64,000 bases of DNA from Branchiostoma lanceolatum (taxonomy: Eukaryota; Chordata; Leptocardii; Amphioxiformes; Branchiostomatidae). Under the pieces are notes generated by a model. The model did not search any database. It saw only the letters and a program-made list of their open reading frames with translations, and was not told the DNA's origin. The DNA lies in assembly GCF_035083965.1 (NCBI RefSeq), contig NC_089736.1:3119001-3183000 (forward strand), given 5' to 3'. This document shows positions 23,901 to 31,369 of this stretch, piece after piece (positions within the stretch are counted from its first letter, which is position 1; the number at the start of each line of letters is the position of its first letter). Position numbers and translations under genes: made by a program.

Positions 23901-26900
23901 TGATGTTAGCGATTTATTCCACCTACTAAAGCTTGACAGTATCTCTGTTACAGACATAAATGTTGAGGTTATGATCGTGGACGGTGGATACAGCTTAGAA
24001 CTGGACTTCAAAACAAACATTCTCGACTCGCAGGTCTTCTTTTTCCTTAGCTCAGCTCAGGCAGATGACGGTTCGACTACTCAGTCGTTTTCGATGGGCA
24101 TGTCTGTCAAGTCTGTCCGCTTTGGCGATCTCATCCGAGATGTGGTCGATGACAACGTTGTTGTTCCTATCATAAGTGATATAATTATTCCCGAGGCCGC
24201 CTTGCTGGGAACGACTTCAACGCCAGAGCTTGATTATCCGGTACCTCTTCTAAACGAGGTGGCTTCGGAGCTGTCGAGTGGGTTGGGCATTGCCTTCACA
24301 ATGAAGCTCTCTGATGATGTTCCATTTGGGACGTTCTTTCTCGGTTTTGACGGCAACAGTTACATGTTTAAGGTCCTTTCTGACGAGACAGTCCCTGTGT
24401 CCGCTCTGCTGAGCAAAGTGATAACCTCTTTTACGTCAATCAGTCTTCCAGCTCAGTTACCTGTTGCAGATGTTCTAGCCGGATCCCTGAAGAGCTTCGA
24501 ATATGACACAGATACTGACGTCATGACAGTAACTGCCGATGTGGACGACACTCTAGTCATAATAGAAAACGTCCTCGTTTTGGAGGATTTAACAGCATCA
24601 TTCCAGCTAGAAAAGCAGTCACCATCTTCAGGAAATAGCTATGATTTTAGTTTTGAATTAGAATCAGTGTGGACCATTGGTCAGTTAACCGTCGCTTTGT
24701 CGGTCGCCAGAGATCCAACAACACTGGACTATTCTGCAACCGGTTCTGTACAAGATGAGTTGCCTGTAGGCGCCCTGATCCAAGAGTTCGGTGCGTCGTT
24801 TTTACCACTCGGTCCATTAAGAGATATTTTGCTTGGAATCGGCCTCGAAGACTTCTCTATTGTAGACCCCAGTGTATCAATAATGTTTGGTCAGGAATTT
24901 GCTGTCCATCTTGGTGGAAGTGCGGTGATCGGTGACTGGAGTAGCACTGTCGAGATGATAGTGGGCAGGGTGCAGAGCAACCTGGTCATGGCGGCAGGCG
25001 TGACGTTGTCAAACATTGGCATAGTTCCGGCCGTTAGCAAACTTACTGGAGGCGCACTAGACATTTCAGTAATTCCAGGAGCAAGCATTTTGTCGCAAAC
25101 TAGCGTTGCCTTTGCGGTGTCTCCTAGCACAATGCCCCGAGATCAGCACTTGACAATGTCGTCCCCGCTACTTGCTGATGTAAACATCAACCAAGGAGTC
25201 AGTATTGCAGCATCTTTTACGCTCCCAGCAGACTGTGGTCAGGACTTTTTTTGCAAGGTTGTGAAAAAGCTGCTAGGAGCTGACATTGAACTCAATCTTC
25301 TTGCGACCCTGACCACTGTGAGTGACCTGTACATGAGGGCGGTGGTGGGAACCCCGGTGTCTCTCGCTGATGGTATTGTGATGCAAGATGTAGGGTTCGA
25401 GATTGAGGTTGGGACCACCAATAATGCCATAGGTATAACTGGCTCACTGGAATTTGAAACCCCTCCTGTGATCTTGAGGGGCGGTATTGGAGTCTCGCAA
25501 AGTGGAGGGTACCTCAGAATGTCTTCCGAAGGGATGTGGAACGAAGCGTTCGGGCTTGATTTCCTCGCAATCGGTGACATAATCTTTGAGCTGTCAATTA
25601 CTCCTGAGCCCACTGTCATAGCGTCTTTGGAATTTGGTGGCCGTGCTATAATTGGATACCAAAACAACCCCAGTGCCACCACCATCGAGGGCTCTGCGTA
25701 CATAGGAGTGAACAAGATAGATCCACGACAGAACTACTGCTCAGGCTCTATCAGTGTTCTGACCGTCCCTGCCATTCTCCGTGCTTTCGGTCAAACCTTT
25801 CAACTTCCGTCTTTCTTGGAAGAAATCGGTTTTCCTGACGGAGCCAGTATTTCGTTCTCTGCAATAGAGCAAACCCTTCCGAACGGTGTAACCATCCCTC
25901 AAGGATTCTTCTTCAGTGGTACTCTACAAATCCTCTCCTTCAGCGTGAGTGCAGACATAAAACTTGACTCGACCTCCCTGTACGCCAAAGTCACAGTGAG
26001 CTCATTTGACATCGGTAACGGCTTGATCCAGATTTCTGGGTCAGGTTCCGAAACTGGCCCTATCCTTAAAGTCGACATCAGCTGGATTCCGATACATGCA
26101 GAGCTACTCATCGACGGTAGCGTCACCGTACTCGGCATTCACGCCAGCACAATCATTTCTATGGATGCATCCAGGACTTACTTCTACATCGAAGGGAGCT
26201 TCCTCGGTATGTTCTCAGCATCTCTCGAAATAGAGGCCAGCTATGGATCTCTGAAAGAAGCTCACTTTTCAGCAACTGGGACCTTCAAGAACGACCTTTT
26301 CAGGTCTGTTAATCAACTCAAAACAGCTTTTTCTAATAAAATGTACATCTAAGTATTATAATCACAACCTGAAGTCAACTAATCATAATCTGTACGTGTA
26401 GCAGTGATTCATGTACCATTACCCTTTATTAGGTTGCTCCGAATGTTTAAACTACATCAACGGTTACTTAACATGTTATGGTAGCAGGTAATACAACGGT
26501 ACACGGATATGTCTATTCTCGAATCACAAAGAGATACCGAAGCTGTTTATCCTTTTTTTAGTACTCTGCGAGACAAGGTGGAAGGAGCCCTGGACAAACT
26601 CGTGAAGGAAGCGAACGAGGCCTTGGACGGTGCCAGGAGTGACGTCAGCAAAGCTCACCAAGACTGCGATTCCGCGAGAGGACCCTTTAATGATGCTCAG
26701 GCTGATGTACGTTGGTAGAATCGTCATTTGAAAGCCTCCAAATTGTGCACAGCTTTGAAGTATGACATAAACTAAATTTACTAAAGGAACTGAGTATCCG
26801 ACACATCAAAGAAAAGGATTAAATCTTACAACGATCATCTTACTGTCCTTTAGACTCTAGGAGAAACTCAGAATTATACAAAACACAATTGTCATAATAT

Positions 26901-29806
26901 TTTTCCTTCAAATGCCTATCGGCAACACGTATTCCCTACCGTTATATTCGATAGCCTTTTAAACACAGGTCATTTCACCCGTTAGTGACAGTGATAGAGC
27001 AATGCCAAGACAGTTTACCTTATCTCGTGTGGCTTCAAAAGTAAGTAACCGCCCTTATGCAATACGCTATAGGTTGACAGAGCACAGCGTGACTTTGACA
27101 ACGCAGTTGCAGATATGGAGGGAGCAAAACGGGACTTGGACAACGAAAAGAGGAAGTTCGACGATGCTGTCGCTGATCTCGATCAAAAACAGCGAAGTTG
27201 CGCGTTCCGTGACTGTGAATGGTGTAAGCTGTTTTAAAAACAAAATCTAGTACATAGTTTGAATTTTCTCCACACTCTTGTGTATCTATCAAATTAGAAA
27301 GTAAGCACATCCCTATAGGATATCTTCTGTCGAAAACCTAACAAAAGTTGATTATACGAATCCAACTTAGATTAGATTTTTCTTGTAGTACATGGCATGT
27401 TTGACTTTCAACAACGTTCATGAAATCATAATCATCATCACCATCCTTAATTATGCATCTTATTCCGACGACAGAGATTGAGCTTGGAGTTAGTTTCAAC
27501 CAACAGTGATGTTTTAACACCATGATCATATATTCTATTGCCATGGATGGAAATAGAACATATGAGGTAAATTGTGTCATAGGGAAGATTTACAAGCATG
27601 TCATTTACGTAGGTCTACCTGTTGTTGAACTGTAGATGATGTTCCGTGCCATACGTACAATGCAGGACTAGCAGTGTGCCAAGCTGCTCTAGAGGTAAAA
27701 TCAAGTATACTACTCTGCAAACTAAGCACCTTAAAGTTGAATGGATAAAGAAAAAATATAGTTATCTACTAAATATCACAGGCATATTGTAGTAATTTAT
27801 ATAATTATTGCAAAATCATTGTCAACTATGGATATCTGAACGTGAAGAAGGCAGGCAATATCTCTTTTTCTAACACATGCGCAATTGTGCTATTCATTTC
27901 CTACAGCCTGCTTTGACTACTTTGGAGAACGAATGTAGGCTGTAACACTACGTGTAGAATTAATAACACTAATTATATACATGCTCACATTGTGTAACAG
28001 ATTGCAAAGGGGACTGTCGAAGCAACCAAGCACACACTGGACGTTGCCAAATTAGCCGTCTCGGGCGCTCAGGTGGTAGTAGACAACAGCCGCTGGACTC
28101 TTGACGCAGCAAAGGGCGTTTTGGAGGGAACAAAAGTCACAGTGCACGCAACATGCGAGTAAGTGGAAACAGTACTTGCACTAATTCATACTGAAGCTTT
28201 GGAGCTTGACACAATATTCCGATTGAAAACTGCATTGCATTTGAATTAAAACCTAGTTTTGATTCTTCATAATATTTGTGTCGTTGCAGAAGGTGCTTGT
28301 GTCACAGCATGAATAGAAATGTATAGGATTTGTTAGCGTTTGAGAAACCTTTTGATGCAGATTGATTTGTTATACACTAAAGTACATTTTTGTTGTTTGT
28401 GTATCTCTAGCGTTGGTGTCTACGCTGCAGAGGGAACACTGATTGCCGTCAGGGAAACTCATGAGTTTGGCATCAAAGTGGCAGAGAGGGTAAGTACAAA
28501 CCATCAGGAACACCATCCGTAGATGATATAAAATTGCATTATTTTGGTCAGAATAGTATAACCGGCTTCAAACATTTTCTATATGTACTTCATATGTTTG
28601 TAAGGTTAGCATCATTCCATTAAATTACTGTTAAAAGAAGTTCTAGAAAGTAAGATAGCTACATTTATGATAATATATATATATGTATATATATCAAAGC
28701 AAAACCGTAGAATATAAAGCTTATATTATATCATATTGTATTGTTGCTATTATGATAAAGATAATGCTTATAAGTAGACTTATCTTTGAAAATTGCATGG
28801 ATCGCATGAAATGCCCCTTTGCAGTCGACCCACCTATATTGCATACATGTACATATACAGTACGAAAGCAATGCCATCATTTATACACTATAAAGGTCTC
28901 ATAATATGTATTTTTCATGTTTCCCCCGTTATCAGGCTATCAATGGCGTGCTGGGAGGAGTACTGGACATTAGGGAGATGGGCTTCCATGTGACCGTGGC
29001 CGTGGCACAGACGGGCAGCTTCGAGGGTTGGATGAAGGTCTCGTTCTTTGGAGACGATCCGGTGGTAAGTGTCCGTGCTTAGTCACCATATCATAAACGT
29101 AAGCTTATGCCTATAAGTTAAACATTAATTAAGAAGAACAGAAAACAAGTTGCTAGATATTCTTTGATGCCCAAACGGTCAAACAGTTAGACTCAAGAAT
29201 AGATGAGACCAGACGAGAAAACTACATGAGGGAGGTTCTCAGGTTTCAATATCCTCTTGGTCTGTGTAGAAAGCAGCTAAGGAGTTACTTTATAGGACAA
29301 TGCAGCAGAGCTAAAGGTTGTCTTGCTAAAGGTTGTTCATGTTGCACATGTCCTAGAAAATTCCACGTTGCTTTATTATAACGGGGTTCATTCATGGGTT
29401 CACCAAAAACAAGACGACCATGCCCAGGAATTTTCATTCCATACGAACAAAGAAATTCGAGATTCCAGCATGTGTAAATGCATTGTTTAATCATAAATAT
29501 ACAGATTCAGAAACAGAATGGACCTAAAAGCACACAAAAGCTCAAAACCCTGCAAATACACACAGTCTGACTGTAAGCTTACTTTTCAAAAGATGTATAT
29601 TGATCTAATCATCAAGAAAACAACATCAGGAATTTTGTTTTCATGTTGACTTGGAACATAATGTGCTAGACCAGTAGTTCTGCCTCAAACTAAATGTATA
29701 CCTTTGTGTTATCCTACAGACGATGGACATTGCAATCAAGATCTTCTCCATCGAGGACATGGTAACCGCCATTTGCGACGTGGTCAAGGATATCGTGGGA
29801 GCCTAG
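103..29806 (+). CDS. Gene A: giant secreted mosaic protein (PLA2-VWA-EGF-coiled coil-beta region), 5' end outside window
   Basis: I join 45 exons, given here as start-end: 103-271, 501-595, 1341-1442, 2415-2566, 3177-3332, 3919-3996, 4580-4769, 5126-5188, 5731-5853, 6219-6275, 6585-6707, 6939-6995, 7299-7421, 7652-7708, 8028-8150, 8697-8813, 9439-9581, 10098-10270, 10642-10799, 11086-11133, 11518-11569, 12025-12169, 12680-12830, 13144-13202, 13543-13700, 14111-14318, 14514-14664, 14999-15048, 19448-19605, 20016-20223, 20434-20584, 20960-21018, 21319-21476, 21808-21865, 22152-22316, 22442-22520, 22803-23060, 23372-26303, 26562-26706, 27073-27223, 27636-27694, 28001-28158, 28411-28489, 28936-29064, 29720-29806. 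All junctions have AG acceptors and GT donors with matching phases, giving 2771 codons and a TAG stop. The first exon enters in phase 1, so at least one upstream exon (presumably the signal peptide) lies left of the window. No single known family has this architecture. Weak points are the donors at 11570 (GTGTGT), 22521 (GTTTGT) and 26304 (GTCTGT). The region could also be two transcripts if the 22521 intron is retained. Confidence 0.78.
711..980. repeat. 11-bp minisatellite in PLA2 intron
   Basis: About 24 tandem copies of an 11-base unit close to GTCACTCAGTG, with single-base variants (GTCAGTCAGTG at the left end, GGGCACTCAGT in the middle). It lies in the intron between the second and third PLA2 exons. 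The open frames across it (Trp-Ser-Leu-rich) are artefacts of the 11-base period. Confidence 0.95.
1530..1860. repeat. SINE-like dispersed repeat
   Basis: A GC-rich block contains a tRNA B-box-like stretch (GCGTTCGATCC), a GGATGGTGACGTAAAGCC motif of the kind seen downstream of tRNA heads in other SINEs, and an end (CTTGGCCAAAAACGCGAG to GCTTCACCTCAA) repeated at 19780-19862. I infer a tRNA-derived SINE or its relative; the A box is not convincing. The rest of the intron up to 2414 shows nothing else I can name. Confidence 0.45.
2415..4769 (+). CDS. Gene A exons 4-7: von Willebrand factor A (VWA) domain
   Basis: Exons 2415-2566, 3177-3332, 3919-3996 and 4580-4769 encode a complete VWA domain, an extracellular metal-dependent adhesion fold. 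The MIDAS residues are visible: DGSWS at the first strand, a Thr in the [12 protein letters not shown] region, and VVVTDGSE. Two cysteines (EEPC at the start, VEQC at the end) bracket the domain as in matrilin/collagen-type VWAs. Phases run 1-0, 0-0, 0-0, 0-1. The exon structure is identical in gene B (44899-47321), where exon lengths 156, 78 and 190 match exactly. Gene A has a Cys (SYHVCQS) where gene B has Ser, giving an unpaired or alternative disulfide. Ligand unknown. Confidence 0.9.
3445..3620. repeat. Dispersed repeat copy (partner at 35570-35770)
   Basis: Intron sequence from TCTGTATAGCCAGTATAACC through the CACACAGAGTGGCAGCAGCTG block aligns by eye with 35570-35770, same orientation. 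The open frame here is part of the repeat, not a gene. Family not identified. Confidence 0.5.
4810..5065. repeat. (TG)n microsatellite
   Basis: Nearly pure TG dinucleotide tract with TA and CG interruptions, in the intron right after the last VWA exon. The corresponding intron of gene B carries an equivalent tract (44608-44866), so the microsatellite probably predates the A/B duplication. Confidence 0.97.
5126..8150 (+). CDS. Gene A exons 8-15: four CNPGW micro-exon + cbEGF pairs
   Basis: Short exons (5126-5188, 6219-6275, 6939-6995, 7652-7708; 63 or 57 nt) encode a conserved [13 protein letters not shown] peptide with two cysteines. They alternate with 123-nt exons (5731-5853, 6585-6707, 7299-7421, 8028-8150), each one EGF domain. 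The EGFs start EIDEC and carry [15 protein letters not shown] and DGFTC, the calcium-binding EGF consensus. All eight exons are phase 1-1, so units can be gained or lost without frame loss. EGF 2 to 4 and their introns form a genomic tandem array of about 715-730 bp. Gene B has a single pair. Likely an extended extracellular stalk; the CNPGW micro-domain is not one I recognise. Confidence 0.9.
6219..8180. repeat. Genomic tandem repeat, ~720-bp units (CNPGW exon + intron + EGF exon + intron)
   Basis: Corresponding exon starts are 720 and 713 bp apart (6219, 6939, 7652) and 714 and 729 bp apart (6585, 7299, 8028). The introns are also nearly identical, for example the TAGTAGTAG/AGAGTAGA tract and the GCGATCTACACGGCCCC acceptor region. 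The intron after EGF1 (from 5854) resembles the one after EGF4 (from 8151), which points to unequal exchange. Confidence 0.9.
8697..8813 (+). CDS. Gene A exon 16: proline-rich linker 1
   Basis: Phase 1-1 exon coding a short lead-in (EILLGG) followed by runs of Pro and Thr ending PYLG. It is a flexible extended spacer between the EGF array and the next extracellular domain. A second, longer Pro/Thr linker exon at 22803-23060 and a short one in gene B (43334-43381) hold the same phase. Confidence 0.8.
   Translation, partial: KFCWEGHSHRRLRCHPSRNSHHLLHLQPHRHRHRHPHT
9106..9400. mobile_element. tRNA-derived SINE-like element
   Basis: The head GTGTCCCTGTGGTGTAGTGG resembles a tRNA A-box region and GGGGTTCTAGCCCC resembles a B box, about 60 bases apart. 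A non-tRNA body of roughly 200 bp follows. It lies in the intron before the 9439 exon. The cloverleaf is degraded and an intact tRNA gene is not supported. Flanking target duplications were not resolved. Confidence 0.6.
9439..11133 (+). CDS. Gene A exons 17-20: C-rich extracellular domain of unassigned family
   Basis: Exons 9439-9581, 10098-10270, 10642-10799 and 11086-11133 (phases 1-0, 0-2, 2-1, 1-1) code about 174 residues. Landmarks are [52 protein letters not shown] and ADRMVIYI. I have a recollection, not verifiable here, that this pattern (FNG...SW...FFI.R.YGGC..D.GW...C.WE...ADV) occurs in secreted proteins and skeletal organic matrix proteins of lancelets and cnidarians. The ends are phase 1-1, so it is a movable cassette. 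Gene B lacks it. Confidence 0.75.
10362..10532. repeat. Dispersed repeat copy 1 (CTTGCCCGAGGGCTAATTGC type)
   Basis: Begins near TTCTTGCCCGAGGGCTAATTGC and ends near TTTTTGGGTTTGACTTCTTTT. A second copy is at 15102-15256. It resembles the tail of a retroelement but contains no ORF. The comparison with copy 2 shows exactly where the transposon at 15257 inserted. Confidence 0.7.
11518..11569 (+). CDS. Gene A exon 21: micro-exon joining cassette to coiled-coil module 1
   Basis: A 52-nt phase 1-2 exon coding about ELLPGG then [12 protein letters not shown]. Its start copies the start of linker exon 8697 and its end copies the last residues of the giant exon (GTFKNDLF at 26281-26303). It therefore looks like a collapsed remnant of a duplicated linker-to-giant-exon segment. 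Phase requires it to connect to the coil exon at 12025. The donor is GTGTGT, weak. Confidence 0.65.
11846..11960. repeat. (AC)n microsatellite
   Basis: AC dinucleotide tract with AG interruptions in the intron before coiled-coil module 1. Cys-Val open frames on the minus strand are artefacts. Confidence 0.95.
12025..13700 (+). CDS. Gene A coiled-coil module 1 (4 exons)
   Basis: Exons 12025-12169, 12680-12830, 13144-13202 and 13543-13700 (145, 151, 59, 158 nt; phases 2-0, 0-1, 1-0, 0-2). They code an Ala/Glu-rich, heptad-like helical region of about 171 residues, with [34 protein letters not shown] and EATKQTLD. Paired cysteines bound the helices (NCQFRDC, PCHA...VCQ). It is likely an oligomerisation or rod segment. 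The 4-exon block as a unit is phase 2-2, so it can multiply in frame; it occurs four times in gene A and once in gene B. Confidence 0.85.
14111..19605 (+). CDS. Gene A coiled-coil module 2 (4 exons, transposon in last intron)
   Basis: Exons 14111-14318, 14514-14664, 14999-15048 and 19448-19605. The first exon is 208 nt ([20 protein letters not shown] then VGEALHSLV to SAYAD), a fusion of the separate IGV-type and KVEG-type exons used elsewhere. The third exon is 50 nt, three codons shorter than its paralogues (59 nt), and has lost the PC dipeptide context (FDVACQAEL instead of WDAPCHA). The last intron is swollen by a 3910-bp transposon at 15257-19166. Reading frame and splice phases are unaffected. 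Confidence 0.82.
15102..15256. repeat. Dispersed repeat copy 2, interrupted by transposon
   Basis: Same family as 10362-10532. It breaks off after GGGTTTGACCTCTTT at exactly the base where the 15257 transposon begins, whereas copy 1 runs on past that point. Confidence 0.65.
15257..15639 (+). repeat. Left terminal inverted repeat of transposon
   Basis: 383 bp. An outer part with seven tandem ~19-22-bp units centred on TTATGGGCCGTACCCGGT is followed by a unique inner part ending CGGAAGTGA. The open frame through it (MGRTRS..., also found at 18597-19106 on the minus strand) is simply the two copies of the repeat read in the same frame. Confidence 0.93.
16015..17175 (+). CDS. C2H2 zinc-finger protein inside the transposon
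   Basis: Two coding exons, up to 16156 and 16634-17175, spliced in phase 1 (CTGCAG|GTGACC to TTTTAG|AATC). The better start may be the ATG at 16060 (212 aa); an in-frame ATG lies at 16015 (227 aa). The N-terminus is acidic ([11 protein letters not shown]). Six C2H2 fingers follow: CDIC, CEKC, CKEC, CTTC, CTVC and CNMC, each followed by His pairs, with a degenerate KTCDHLKIH stretch between fingers 4 and 5. Likely DNA-binding in the nucleus. It may be a captured host gene, or an element protein binding the GC-rich subterminal repeats; neither is shown. Confidence 0.75.
17408..18377 (-). CDS. Possible minus-strand exons of a transposon gene, unrecognised
   Basis: Two lysine-rich open stretches face the zinc-finger gene: 18100-18377 ([10 protein letters not shown] to WVNLFG, followed by donor-like GTAAGA) and 17408-17702 (preceded by TTTTTTATTTCAG, ending in a stop after HERIGLL). 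Direct joining of those two sites puts the second part in the wrong frame (donor phase 0, acceptor needs phase 1), so the true splice sites or an extra exon are missing. No domain recognised. Could be spurious. Confidence 0.3.
18784..19166 (-). repeat. Right terminal inverted repeat of transposon
   Basis: Exact-length mirror (383 bp) of 15257-15639, including all seven subrepeats and their spacing variants. Confidence 0.93.
20016..21476 (+). CDS. Gene A coiled-coil module 3 (4 exons)
   Basis: Exons 20016-20223 (208 nt fused type), 20434-20584, 20960-21018 and 21319-21476. Landmarks: [86 protein letters not shown]. Same exon sizes and phases as the other modules (208, 151, 59, 158). Lies directly after module 2 without intervening domains. 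Confidence 0.85.
21808..22520 (+). CDS. Gene A internal copy of the C-terminal domain
   Basis: Exons 21808-21865 ([19 protein letters not shown], a shortened IGV exon), 22152-22316 ([20 protein letters not shown], then [19 protein letters not shown]) and 22442-22520 ([19 protein letters not shown] to DLLG). This is the same domain that ends the protein at 28411-29806 and ends gene B. If the weak donor GTTTGT at 22521 is not used, the frame stops two codons later (TAA 22526-22528), which would give a shorter isoform. The splice to 22803 is favoured by matching phase 1 and by the same domain order continuing afterwards. Confidence 0.75.
22803..23060 (+). CDS. Gene A proline/threonine-rich linker 2
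   Basis: A 258-nt phase 1-1 exon of Pro, Thr and Leu repeats (PTTLPE, PTTLGE, PETTLL) ending QPQPPAS. It is likely O-glycosylated and extended. Its end matches the end of gene B's 48-nt linker exon (QPQPPAA), showing that gene B's version is reduced or that gene A's expanded. Confidence 0.82.
23372..26303 (+). CDS. Gene A giant exon: ~977-residue beta-rich region, no recognised family
   Basis: One 2932-nt exon (phase 1-2) rich in alternating hydrophobic, Ser and Thr residues with repeated strand-like phrases ([48 protein letters not shown]). Cysteines are few and clustered at the start ([16 protein letters not shown]) with CGQDFFC and NYCSGS later. It reads as a long beta-sheet or beta-solenoid-like secreted region. 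I do not recognise a family; TULIP-type, lipid-transfer or bacterial surface folds are possibilities only. The partner exon in gene B (40013-42962) is collinear and open throughout. The donor GTCTGT is weak, but exon end and phase match gene B, which has GTATGT there. Confidence 0.9.
26562..28158 (+). CDS. Gene A coiled-coil module 4 (4 exons)
   Basis: Exons 26562-26706, 27073-27223, 27636-27694 and 28001-28158 (145, 151, 59, 158 nt). Landmarks: [91 protein letters not shown]. This is the module orthologous in position to gene B's only coil module: both have GPFNDAQAD and QKQRSC/EKQRSC, unlike modules 1-3. Confidence 0.87.
28411..29806 (+). CDS. Gene A terminal domain and stop
   Basis: Exons 28411-28489 ([20 protein letters not shown]), 28936-29064 ([19 protein letters not shown], then [17 protein letters not shown]) and 29720-29806 ([20 protein letters not shown] to VGA, TAG stop). 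Phases 2-0, 0-0, 0-end, identical to gene B. Small helical and aromatic (W, FFG) domain with one Cys; function unknown. Confidence 0.87.
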
Positions 29807-30830
29807 ACACCAACAGGACACGCAGAGAAAGTGACCAGATATGGGCAACCGTTATTCCATCTCGACCGGTGGCCTGTTATTAGACATAAATAAAACGTAA
29901 TTTGCTTTTGCTAGTGTTGTTTTAAGCCGCTAAGTTCTCCACTGCAGATTATAGTTGCTGGCAGATAAGAACGTTAAATGTTGCTGATACATATAATGTG
30001 TATCCTAACCTGCAAATCATTTTGGTCCAGACGAATAGAGGCAGCTCTAGGCTTCTAAAAGTATCATGGAAAATTAAGTACGATTAATTCAAAGTGATGA
30101 CTGCATGATTCGTCATGCTACTGGTAGTTTACGTATCTAGAGGTGTATTTTACCGAGTCAGTGTTAGGTGCCATTTTGATTTTGTCATAGTTGTATCTAA
30201 CCCAGATATATACTAGTTCATGCACATGTTGCAACTTTAAAGACAATTTTACTTCATTTTGCAATTTAGACTTCAACACAAAATAGAGATCCTAAGATTA
30301 AGATTTGCCATGTATTAAAAGTACAGCGCATAGACACAAAGACTCTAGGCTACTGTAGAAAATTCATGGTGTAGATTGCAACAAGAATCGAAGCAGTAGT
30401 CAAATATAATCAATAATGATTCTATGCTGGTGCTTAGTGTACTGTCCCATTATGGACATATTACATTATGTTGGGTTAAGGTTCACTATATATCTGAACA
30501 CAAGCAGGGTTTTTTTTGGTTCAGTAGATGATGATGCTTTAGTAGTTGTTATAAATACATTCTAAATCACGCTGTCTGCATTAGAGACTGTCAGCAGTAG
30601 GAAACCTGGCTTGGCATTATTTACTCAAGACCATTATTGCAAAGAGTTGATCCCTGTATTGTTGTGCATTATGACCTTACCAACGGTCTAAACCATTGAC
30701 GGGTTTTGTTTGATCTTGTTCAACCTTCATCAAAGTATGTCCAATACATGTGGAACCTCTTCATACACTGGTCCTGTCCTTCTTTCTTCAATACAATACA
30801 TTAGTTCAGTAGTTTTCCCTATTCCTGATA
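29807..30830 (+). repeat. Inverted duplication arm downstream of gene A
   Basis: Non-coding sequence that pairs in inverse orientation with 35150-36567 downstream of gene B. Anchors: the 3' UTR (CAACCGTTATTCCATCTC), GCAAATCATTTTGGTCCAGACGAATAG, CAGAGACTGTCAGCAGTAGGA-type sequence, and the stretch around ACTGGTCCTGTC near 30770. Homology fades near 30830. No gene seen here. Confidence 0.8.
29889..29894 (+). other. Polyadenylation signal of gene A
   Basis: AATAAA 83 bases after the TAG stop. The homologous position downstream of gene B reads AATAAG on the minus strand (36473-36478). Confidence 0.75.
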
Positions 30831-31369
30831 CATGAAGCAAGATGATTTAAAATTCCATCAAAAAGCATAACATTGGTGTAAGCTTGTCCTCTTTAGTACA
30901 AACCTGGTGTGTTACACCATGAGGCGGTTTCCGGGTACGGGTATGCAATAAAAACAAACAAACACGAGCAGAGATACGGATATTGGAAAGGAGCAAATAG
31001 ATCTTTAAGATGAAGAAATATTGGAACAGGGGGTTCAGGAACATGGAAGAGGACACACACTGCACATAGCAAGACACCCCCCCCCCACACACACAAAAAA
31101 AATTTGGTGTGTTATCGTTTTATATTTTTAACAACCCATTTTACAAAACTGTACATAATTCAGGAGACACTGACCTATCCCTGCGCATGAAAGTTTGTCT
31201 TTAGAAATAAATAAATAAATAAAATACTGACAATCCGCCTCCCTTGCTATGAGAAACTGGGTACAGTCAGAAAGCAGAGGACTAATATACAATCAGAAAA
31301 TATAAAGTAATATTAGCCCAAAAAGCTAATCCGCAAATCTGCTAAGGAGGCTAAGTGTTTTTCTGATTT

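Noticed and set aside
30847-31096. ORFs with RYLSCYVQCVSSSMF-like hydrophobic stretches in the spacer
   Set aside because: No conserved counterpart in the inverted arm or in repeat R2, and ends in a poly-C/poly-A tract.
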